A stretch of DNA of 17,760 nucleotides, taken from positions 1 through 17,760 of the forward strand of contig CANETG010000022.1 of assembly GCA_947440875.1 (NCBI GenBank), in the 5' to 3' direction. The position numbers and the translations under genes are program-made. The notes under the pieces are model-generated. The model saw nothing but the letters and a program-made list of their open reading frames with translations, did no database searches and had not been told where the DNA came from. Shown here in pieces: positions 1 through 6,470 of the stretch (position 1 is the first letter of the stretch; each line of letters starts with the position of its first letter). This stretch comes from Bacteriovoracaceae bacterium. GTDB lineage: Bacteria; Bdellovibrionota; Bacteriovoracia; Bacteriovoracales; Bacteriovoracaceae.

Positions 1-487
1 AAAACTTCGTCGCCTCGACGTACTTCCAGAGCTTGGTCTCCTTGAAGCGAGCGAGCACCGTCACGCGGTATTTGATGATGAGACTTTGACAGAGAATAAA
101 GACAAATGGTGAAAGCGCAAAGGTGATGACTGCAGACCCCATCACGATCGAATTGTTGAAACGCGTGTAAGGAATGAGTGGCATATTATAAAGCTTGGTG
201 AAGAATGGTTCCAGAGAAGGCATCTCTAAAACTTTTCTTCCGACGGTGTCAAACAGAGGGTCGAGAAGGAAGGCCGCAAACTTAAAGAAGAACGCAGTGA
301 CGAGTGCCGCACCGATTTGAATCCGGAAAAAAAATAGGATCATGAAAATAATCAGACTGTGAAGCGATAAGACTGGTGTCATCCCTAAAATAAATCCGCA
401 GGTCATGCCGGCGGCAAGTGAGATGGTTCCGGTGTCCGAGTTTAACAGCTTAAGAAAGGCAAAGATTTGCTTGAGAATTAATCCCAT
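1..487 (-). CDS. TIGR03546-family inner-membrane protein (3' end outside window)
   Basis: I translated this gene by hand because its 3' end lies beyond the window edge. The visible 162 residues match my memory of the TIGR03546 conserved hypothetical family (usual length about 155-165 aa, so nearly complete): an N-terminal amphipathic stretch, a Gly-rich first membrane segment (GMTCGFILGMTPVLSLHS), a second hydrophobic block (IIFMILFFFRIQIG), the family-like LLDPLFDTVG, then LYNMPLIPYTRFNNSIVMGS and a last hydrophobic segment before a basic C-terminus. It probably has three to four membrane helices in the inner membrane. Function is unknown; in many genomes this family sits beside a large TIGR03545 protein, which would lie to the left here. 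The ATG at 487 is preceded by GAGGAG at normal spacing. Family assignment is from recall, not a search. Confidence 0.8.
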   Translation of the reverse strand, partial: MGLILKQIFAFLKLLNSDTGTISLAAGMTCGFILGMTPVLSLHSLIIFMILFFFRIQIGAALVTAFFFKFAAFLLDPLFDTVGRKVLEMPSLEPFFTKLYNMPLIPYTRFNNSIVMGSAVITFALSPFVFILCQSLIIKYRVTVLARFKETKLWKYVEATKF

Positions 488-514
488 AGAGGCTCCTCAG
501 AATTTGATATAAAA

Positions 515-543
515 ATTCTAAGAGCAGGGGAAAGATTTGACCA
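515..543 (-). promoter_or_regulatory. candidate promoter for the TIGR03546-type gene
   Basis: On the minus strand TGGTCA (543-538) is followed after 17 bp by TAGAAT (520-515), which matches the sigma70 -10 consensus at five of six positions and the -35 at four of six. Transcription would begin near 508, giving a leader of about 20 nt that contains the GAGGAG ribosome-binding site. This rests on consensus matching only. Confidence 0.35.
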
Positions 544-633
544 CAGGAAAGGGTGTGAATGCTCCGCGCAGAAGCGCAGGGCTGAGCGATTTATTTTTTA
601 GTTTATGAAACTGACGATTTAAACGGTTTTTTA

Positions 634-658
634 GAGTCTGTGACGCGGTTCCAGACTC
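634..658. repeat. inverted repeat downstream of galE
   Basis: GAGTCTG (634-640) and CAGACTC (652-658) form a perfect 7-bp inverted repeat around an 11-nt loop, and a third GAGTCT lies at 681-686. On the minus strand the stem is followed by TAAAAAA, not a T-run, so it is not a standard terminator for galE. It could be a protein-binding site or a 3'-end hairpin. Confidence 0.4.
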
Positions 659-703
659 ATCATTTGAAGGTTTTTTGAGTGAGTCTCGAAGCCGACGTGA
701 GTT

Positions 704-1771
704 TCACTCACCCAAGTATCGGTAAGTTTCTGCCATTCGGTATTCCTCTGATGCCGTTTCCGTGAGTGGATCATGTGTTTCCTCCATTTCAGTCTCGTAG
801 CCTTCAGGATGAGAGGTATGCCAATTCCAAGCATGAGCAACAATCGATTCTATGTCCGGATACTGAGGTTTCCAGCCTAGTTCGGATTGAATTTTTTTTG
901 AACTTGCTACGAGGATAGGAGGATCACCTGCTCGTCTGGGGCTTTGTTGGATGATTATTTTCCGTCCTGTGACTTTTTCACAGGCCGCAATCACCTGCTG
1001 GACTGAGAACCCATTCTCAGACCCAAGATTATAAATGTTCCCTTTGCCTGGAATAATTTTCTCGATTGCAAGAACGTGCGCTCGAGCGAGATCGATGACA
1101 TGAACGTAATCTCTCACACATGTTCCATCTGAAGTTTCATAATCCGTTCCAAAAATCTTGACCACTGTGCCTTCCCTTGCAGCACAGAGGATTCGTGGGA
1201 TCAAATGACTTTCAGGCCGATGATCCTCGCCGATGCTTGCATCCACTGAAGCTCCGGCGACATTAAAGTAGCGAAGAATTGTGTAGCCCGTTCCGTAGGC
1301 ATGACAACCGTCCTCGATCGCCATTTCCGTCATCATTTTTGAGCGGCCGTATGGATTGATAGGCATTCTTGCCGCTGTTTCTTTAACTGGACTAAGCTCG
1401 GGATTCCCATAGACAGCGGCAGTTGATGAAAAAACAAATTTTTTAATTCCGCAAGTGTTGAGAGCTTCCAGGAGAAGGACTGAGTTCGAAAAATTATTTC
1501 GGTAGTATTTGTAGGGATCAGTGACACTTTCTCCGACCTCGATGTCTGCTGCGAAGTGCATGACTGCTTCAATTTCATGAAGTTTGATCTTACTCACGAT
1601 GAGATCAGAATCCTGAGTCGATCCACGGATGAAAGTCGCCCGGTGATCCACTGCTTTTTTGTGACCATTCGAAAGGTCATCAATCACAAGGACCTGATGA
1701 CCAGCACGAATAAGTTCTTTCACAGCATGACTTCCGATATACCCGGCACCACCGGTAACGAGAATTCTCAT
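704..1771 (-). CDS. galE: UDP-glucose 4-epimerase
   Basis: Cytosolic short-chain dehydrogenase-type epimerase that interconverts UDP-glucose and UDP-galactose with bound NAD. The start is the ATG at 1771 (MRILVTGGAG...), with AGGAG eight bases upstream; an in-frame extension to 1816 would overlap glf and lies before the Rossmann strand. Visible marks: the NAD-binding TGGAGYIGS at residues 6-14, SSTAAVYG around 115-122 (T117 in the catalytic Ser/Thr position), and Y141-x3-K145 (YGRSK). The core ends at a typical HPEGY, then carries an unusual acidic tail of about 30 residues (EMEETHDPLTE...). It is the last gene of the operon, 11 bp after glf, and supplies the UDP-galactopyranose that the mutase needs. 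An epimerase with a different C4 specificity cannot be excluded, but the context favours GalE. Confidence 0.93.
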   Translation of the reverse strand: MRILVTGGAGYIGSHAVKELIRAGHQVLVIDDLSNGHKKAVDHRATFIRGSTQDSDLIVSKIKLHEIEAVMHFAADIEVGESVTDPYKYYRNNFSNSVLLLEALNTCGIKKFVFSSTAAVYGNPELSPVKETAARMPINPYGRSKMMTEMAIEDGCHAYGTGYTILRYFNVAGASVDASIGEDHRPESHLIPRILCAAREGTVVKIFGTDYETSDGTCVRDYVHVIDLARAHVLAIEKIIPGKGNIYNLGSENGFSVQQVIAACEKVTGRKIIIQQSPRRAGDPPILVASSKKIQSELGWKPQYPDIESIVAHAWNWHTSHPEGYETEMEETHDPLTETASEEYRMAETYRYLGE

Positions 1772-1782
1772 TTTTGAATCTC

Positions 1783-2934
1783 CTAGGCGAGAGGATGTGT
1801 GCTGAACTTTGGCCACTTTAGGCTCTCAGTTGTCATGCACGTTTGCGCAAGATCCAGAGACTCCCCTATCACGACATGCATGTCGAGATAGCGGTAAGTC
1901 CCAAGGCGACCAATAAAGGTAACGTTAGTTTCTTCCTCTGCCATGTGGACATATTTTTCTAGGAGGTCTTTGTCATCATTGAGTCTGAGCGGATAATAGG
2001 GTGTATCTTTTTCCCCACAGAGTGCAGAATACTCTTTAAAGCAAACCGTTTTCTCATGAGTCTCCCATGGCGCGAAATGCTTGTGTTCAGCGATCCGAGT
2101 GAAAGGCACTTCCTCTTCACAGTAATTGATCACCGGATTTCCTTGATGGTCACCGTTTTCAACAAACTTTTCGAACTTCAATGTCCTATAACCCAGGCGT
2201 CCTAGCTGAAATTTAAAGAATCCATCCATCGGTCCACTCCAGAAAATATGATCGAAATCTTTTTTTCTTTCTGGCTCGAGGCGAGTGCCGAGCCGAATAT
2301 CAATTTCATGATGATCGAGGATGCGTTTTATGATTTCGGTGTATCCAGAGACGGGGATACCTTGGTATTTCTGATTATAGTAATTATCATCGTAATTGAA
2401 TCTCACTGGAAGACGCTTGAGAATAGACGCTGGAAGTTTTGATGGTTCAACCCCCCACTGTTTTTTGGTGTATCCGTAAAAGAAGTTCATGTAGAAGTCT
2501 TTTCCTAAAAATTTCATCGCTTGGTCTTCGAAACTTTTTGGCTCTGTTATGCTATCATCCCCAAGTCCTCCAACAAAATCTCTTGCTTCTGCTGGTCCCA
2601 TTTTTTTCTCAAAGAATTGATTGATGGTAAGAAGATTAATTGGTAACCCGAAGACCCCTTTGGCCGTATGTGCCTTCACTCGGTTTACGAATGGTTCAAA
2701 TTTCCCCCATCTATTGACGTACTCCCAAACGTCCTCACGGCTCGTATTGAAAATATGCGGTCCAAATTCATGGACCATGACACCGGTCTCTTCATCACGC
2801 TCAGTGTGACAGTTTCCTGCGACGTGAGTTCGTTCATCGAACACGGTGACTCTGAATCGACCGCTCTCAACAAGTTCTCGAGCAAGGACTGCACCGGCGA
2901 AGCCTGCGCCTGCGATTCCGACATGTATTTTCAT
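1783..2934 (-). CDS. glf: UDP-galactopyranose mutase
   Basis: FAD-dependent enzyme that converts UDP-galactopyranose to UDP-galactofuranose, the donor for galactofuranose-containing glycans. The 383-aa length is normal for bacterial Glf. Visible marks: the dinucleotide fold GIAGAGFAGAVLAREL at residues 7-22, VFDERTHVAGNC for the FAD ribose region, EFGPHIFNTS, LPINLLTINQFF, the substrate-loop region FFYGYTKKQWGVEPSKLPAS, PVSGYTEII, and the C-terminal FIGRLGTYRYLDMHVVIGE that closes over FAD. The start ATG at 2934 overlaps the stop of the upstream fusion gene in an ATGA, implying translational coupling; galE follows 11 bp later. With galE it forms a complete UDP-Glc to UDP-Galf route, and the operon's glycosyltransferase is the natural consumer. 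Confidence 0.95.
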   Translation of the reverse strand: MKIHVGIAGAGFAGAVLARELVESGRFRVTVFDERTHVAGNCHTERDEETGVMVHEFGPHIFNTSREDVWEYVNRWGKFEPFVNRVKAHTAKGVFGLPINLLTINQFFEKKMGPAEARDFVGGLGDDSITEPKSFEDQAMKFLGKDFYMNFFYGYTKKQWGVEPSKLPASILKRLPVRFNYDDNYYNQKYQGIPVSGYTEIIKRILDHHEIDIRLGTRLEPERKKDFDHIFWSGPMDGFFKFQLGRLGYRTLKFEKFVENGDHQGNPVINYCEEEVPFTRIAEHKHFAPWETHEKTVCFKEYSALCGEKDTPYYPLRLNDDKDLLEKYVHMAEEETNVTFIGRLGTYRYLDMHVVIGESLDLAQTCMTTESLKWPKFSTHPLA

Positions 2935-5135
2935 TTTATCATCTCCTGTTGGGCAGTCTGAACTTCCAGCTGATCAATATATCTTTCAAGGGCATTCTCA
3001 AGAGTGGGGAGCATGGTGTACCGCTCGCTCGACAGAACCGAGTTCTTTGGCCTCATGGCCTTGAGGTTGAGCTCTTCCATACTCTTCCCAATGATGCGTG
3101 AAGGTTCCACGGCCATTTTATCTCGCGCAATATCCACTGCTTTTTGGGCAAATTCTTGCCAGGTTAAATCGGCCTGATTGGTCAGGTGGACAATCCCTCG
3201 CTCTCCATCAAGAAGAAGATCTAGGGTCGCGTTCGCAAGATCGGGAACATAGGTGGGTGACATTTTTGAGTCACTCGCGGCGATCACTTCATTTTTCTTT
3301 GAAAGATGGCGGAGTGTGCGGATAACAAAATTGTACTCATCCCATGGGCCAAAAAATGAGCTCGTTCGAATGATGAGCGCTCTTGGGTTCACGATTAGAA
3401 CTTTTTCCTCGGATTCTGCTTTCGATCTTCCGTACACGTTGAGAGGACTCACTTGATCACTTTCAAGATACGCCTCAGATGAAGTCCCATCAAAAACAAG
3501 ATCGGAAGAAAAGTGAACGATTGGAATTCCTCTTTCCGCACAGGCGGTCGCGAGATGAAAAGGTCCATCGACATTTTCTCGGAAACATTTTTCAGAATCT
3601 TCCTCTGCATCGTCAACCCTTACGTAGCCGGCAGTATTGATCACTGCCCAGGGTTTTATTCGCCCCAGAACTCGTCTGACTTCGGCGATGTCGGCGATGT
3701 CCATGTCTGAGCGCTTGAGAATCCGATAAGGAATATTTCTCGCTCCGCAAATCCGTGCGAATGCTTGACCTAGAGTACCTGTTGCACCCGTAATAAGAAT
3801 TGGCGGGAACTTACTTCGGAGTCTCACGGGAGAGAACGCGCCTTCCGTTGGCGCCCACAAAATCCTTCTTGGAGTTCTCCACCATCCAGGTCTTTTCAGG
3901 ATCGGATGATCGGAATCACCTTTATTTGCTAATTCTTTTACGAGTCTTGAGAGACCTGTGTGTCTTGGTTTCCGATCCGGTGATCGAAGATCAAAAACAC
4001 CAGGCTCGTAGAACCCTTCGCAGCGTGTGCACAGTTTGTGCCAATCGTAGGTGCCGAGAAGACTCCAGGCAGTGATGCTGATGATATGAGCGCCCTTAGC
4101 TCTCGCTTTCTTGGCGGCCCTCCACATTTCAAATAGCCAGCGCATTTGCGAGTCACGATTCCCCATCGTGTGGACTTCTGTCACGGCCACTGGAATTCCG
4201 TATCTTTCCCAAGTCTCCATCAGAACTGACTGAGGTGAAGGAAGATCTACTTGTCCAGTATCGACTGCGCCGACGTCGGCGTAGCGCTCAATTCCGTTTC
4301 CTCCGTGTGACCAATCGGGATAGAGCTCCATGTGGTGATCAAGATAGCGATTTGAAAGATGGTAGTGGTTTACTCCTATCACATCGGGTGGACAGGGATT
4401 ATGATTCATCCACCGAATTTCATCGTGAGTAAGATCACCGTATTTTGTGATGTACCAAAAAATCGGAAGCTTCTCATCGACTTTCCCGCACAGAAAGTCC
4501 CAACCGAGCCAGCGTCTATCGTTTTCAAACATCGCTTGATATTTTAATTCATCAGTACTTTGTGTGCGGCCCAGATCATCGGTCTGAATGAGACGAGCTT
4601 TCGGAATGACTTCCCGAATCGCTTTCATCGCCAGGATTGTTCCTTTTGCCTGTTGATAAAGCGCTCGAAGATAGGACATATCCGATGTGTGATGGGGGTA
4701 CCAATGTCCGTACAAGCAGCTAAATCTTGCGGTCGTGTTTATTTCATTCACCGGAGTATAATCCTCTATCCACGGATATCTTTCGGCGAACGCACGAGCG
4801 TACCTTGCTAATTTTTCGGGGAATTCGGGATCCATCAAACTTGTGTAGCGTGGACCACTTCCGTGATGAAGAAAACCGGCGATGGGAGTTATCCCTAGGC
4901 GCTTCAGTTCGGCCAAGCGCTCGTCGAGTTGGGTCCAATTAAAATGATCCAGATTATCTGGCGCAGTTTTTTCCCACAGGCATGGGTAACGAATTTTTTT
5001 TACACCGAGTTCGGCGAACAAGTGGAGATCTTCAATCCTTTCATCGTGTCCGTTTTTCACGCACTGGTCGACGTATCTATCATGTACACGATTTAATGTG
5101 CACTCTAGACCCGTCCACATTTCTAGTGGTTTCAC
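2931..5135 (-). CDS. GH1-like glycoside hydrolase fused to RmlD-like NAD(P)-dependent reductase
   Basis: 734-aa two-domain protein without a signal peptide. Residues 1 to about 405 resemble a short, divergent family 1 glycoside hydrolase (TIM barrel). The acid/base Glu is E131 in TPVNEIN (the family's NE pair) and the nucleophile is E320 in AVTEVHTMG, so both catalytic glutamates are kept although the classical TENG motif is altered. After a Pro/Arg/Trp-rich linker (about 410-443), residues 445 to about 720 form an extended SDR domain of the dTDP-4-dehydrorhamnose reductase type: ITGATGTLGQ at 448-457, HFSSDLVFDG at 541-550, and Y568GRSK572. The start is GTG at 5135, directly after the upstream stop, with GGAG eight bases before it; the ATG five codons in has no such site. 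The glycan substrate is unknown, and true dTDP-rhamnose synthesis is doubtful because no rmlA, rmlB or rmlC is here. Confidence 0.88.
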   Translation of the reverse strand: MKPLEMWTGLECTLNRVHDRYVDQCVKNGHDERIEDLHLFAELGVKKIRYPCLWEKTAPDNLDHFNWTQLDERLAELKRLGITPIAGFLHHGSGPRYTSLMDPEFPEKLARYARAFAERYPWIEDYTPVNEINTTARFSCLYGHWYPHHTSDMSYLRALYQQAKGTILAMKAIREVIPKARLIQTDDLGRTQSTDELKYQAMFENDRRWLGWDFLCGKVDEKLPIFWYITKYGDLTHDEIRWMNHNPCPPDVIGVNHYHLSNRYLDHHMELYPDWSHGGNGIERYADVGAVDTGQVDLPSPQSVLMETWERYGIPVAVTEVHTMGNRDSQMRWLFEMWRAAKKARAKGAHIISITAWSLLGTYDWHKLCTRCEGFYEPGVFDLRSPDRKPRHTGLSRLVKELANKGDSDHPILKRPGWWRTPRRILWAPTEGAFSPVRLRSKFPPILITGATGTLGQAFARICGARNIPYRILKRSDMDIADIAEVRRVLGRIKPWAVINTAGYVRVDDAEEDSEKCFRENVDGPFHLATACAERGIPIVHFSSDLVFDGTSSEAYLESDQVSPLNVYGRSKAESEEKVLIVNPRALIIRTSSFFGPWDEYNFVIRTLRHLSKKNEVIAASDSKMSPTYVPDLANATLDLLLDGERGIVHLTNQADLTWQEFAQKAVDIARDKMAVEPSRIIGKSMEELNLKAMRPKNSVLSSERYTMLPTLENALERYIDQLEVQTAQQEMIK

Positions 5136-6320
5136 TCAGTGCGCTCCACCAACGGCGATCGTCGTCGGAACGATTCTTTCGATCCTGACGGACTCTCGTC
5201 TTTTTTTCGGAAGATCTTTTTCAAGCTCTGCCATGCGGAGAAAAGTCTCTTGCCATGAGTTTCCTGCCAGGAATGAATCAACGTTGCTCAACCAGTTCTC
5301 CATCTCTTTTCGCTCTTTCATCGCAAGAGAGCAGCACTTCACAAATTCTTCGGCAGTGTCCGCGATGTGGACAAGTCTCATGTCTCCATACGGACTTACG
5401 ACATCAGTAATGGAGGTTGAGACGCATGGTTTACCCGCAGCTAAGAACTCGGGTGTTTTTGTGGGTGAGATAAAACGGGTTGAATCATTCAGCGCAAAAG
5501 GCATGATCGCACAATCCCAGCCCGAGAGATAAAGGGGAAGCGCTTGATAATCTTTTTTTCCTAAATAATGAATGTTCGAAGCTTTTGGTAAAGTTTCAGG
5601 ATCAATCTTCACCACTGGCCCCACCATGACGAAGTGCCAGTCGGACCGAAGAGCAGCGATATCTTTTAAAAGCTCGGTATTAAATCTCTCATCAAAAACG
5701 CCGTAGAAGCCGAGCCGAGGATGAGGAATATTGACCTGATCTTCTGGTTCAATGAGGGAAAGACGTCCTTGGGAGAAATGGTCGTAATCAATCGAGCTCG
5801 GGAAGGAATGAATATTGTGATGCCTGTGTTTACTCGCTTGATAGATGGAGTGCCCGCCAGTGAAAACGAGATCAGCTTTTTTCAAAAGCTCTGTTTCCAT
5901 ATCAATGAGTGACTGAGGCGCACCTTTAAAAAGCGAAAGCTCATCCATTTTATCAAAGATCGTACTGATAGGTTCAAGATGCCTTGTAAAAGGTAGTGCC
6001 ATCGGCGTGTAGTACCAAACGGCGTAGGTTGAAAGATCTTCTTCAAAAATAAGTTCGTCGACGAGATCTCGAAGAGCTGGTTCTACATCTTCTGGTTTTA
6101 TATTTGAGGGGAGATAAGGTACTGCCACTTGAACTGCTTCGGCCGTCTCTCTTAAATGAAGACGTGGCATATCTGTCATCCCAAAAACCGGTTCTTCGAA
6201 ATAAAACACTCGGCGATGTATCGCGTGGCGAGAAAGTAAGTGCTGGGGACGCTGGAAAACGAAATCCCAGCGTAAGTGAGAGAAAACTAAAAGATCCGAC
6301 GTTTCGCAATGTTTATTCAT
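5136..6320 (-). CDS. GT-B glycosyltransferase (family 4-like)
   Basis: Probable cytosolic or membrane-associated sugar transferase, 394 aa, first gene of the operon. The start chosen is the ATG at 6320 (MNKHCETSD...), with GGAG nine bases upstream; the in-frame start at 6371 adds 17 residues that do not look like family sequence. The N-terminal domain opens with VFSHLRWDFVFQRPQHLLSR (residues 12-31), which I associate with glycosyltransferases linked to UDP-galactopyranose mutase. The C-terminal GT-B domain shows LGFYGVFDERFN (203-214) and SPTKTPEFLAAGKPCVST (285-302), the donor-binding region with a retained Glu. Position ahead of glf and galE suggests a UDP-Galf or UDP-Gal donor, but acceptor and linkage cannot be read. 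Its stop abuts the GTG start of the fusion gene. Confidence 0.87.
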   Translation of the reverse strand: MNKHCETSDLLVFSHLRWDFVFQRPQHLLSRHAIHRRVFYFEEPVFGMTDMPRLHLRETAEAVQVAVPYLPSNIKPEDVEPALRDLVDELIFEEDLSTYAVWYYTPMALPFTRHLEPISTIFDKMDELSLFKGAPQSLIDMETELLKKADLVFTGGHSIYQASKHRHHNIHSFPSSIDYDHFSQGRLSLIEPEDQVNIPHPRLGFYGVFDERFNTELLKDIAALRSDWHFVMVGPVVKIDPETLPKASNIHYLGKKDYQALPLYLSGWDCAIMPFALNDSTRFISPTKTPEFLAAGKPCVSTSITDVVSPYGDMRLVHIADTAEEFVKCCSLAMKERKEMENWLSNVDSFLAGNSWQETFLRMAELEKDLPKKRRESVRIERIVPTTIAVGGAH

Positions 6321-6365
6321 GAAATGAGCTCCAGCTGTATGTGATTTCCAGGCGCGGGGAACGGA

Positions 6366-6383
6366 TGCCAAAAGAGTGCCAAA
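6366..6383. promoter_or_regulatory. tandem TGCCAAA direct repeats in the divergent control region
   Basis: TGCCAAA occurs at 6366-6372 and again at 6377-6383, an 11-bp period (one helical turn), between the divergent glycosyltransferase operon and the GH2 gene. Tandem repeats of this spacing are typical of response-regulator sites. No regulator is encoded nearby, so assignment as an operator is inference. Confidence 0.3.
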
Positions 6384-6399
6384 CTATTTCGACTTATTT

Positions 6400-6455
6400 A
6401 AATCAGGGCACAGCTTTTGAAATAACTCGCGACACTCAAAAATGAGCGCTGATTT
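6400..6455 (+). promoter_or_regulatory. nested inverted repeats just before the GH2 ribosome-binding site
   Basis: AAATCAG (6400-6406) pairs with CTGATTT (6449-6455), and inside it TTTTGA (6415-6420) pairs with TCAAAA (6436-6441). The outer right arm ends two bases before the AAGGAG at 6458-6463. If the mRNA starts upstream, this could form a leader structure next to the ribosome-binding site; the stems are AT-rich and may be weak. Confidence 0.3.
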
Positions 6456-6470
6456 TTAAGGAGTGTGAAC

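Noticed and set aside
561..582. Imperfect hairpin GCTCCGCGC/GCGCAGGGC as a terminator
   Set aside because: Only the plus strand has T-rich sequence after it, and no plus-strand gene ends upstream; on the minus strand no T-run follows.
5098..5532. Plus-strand open frame of 144 codons opposite the glycosyltransferase 3' end
   Set aside because: Antisense to a clear GT-B gene and across an operon junction; Ser/Arg-rich, motif-free translation.
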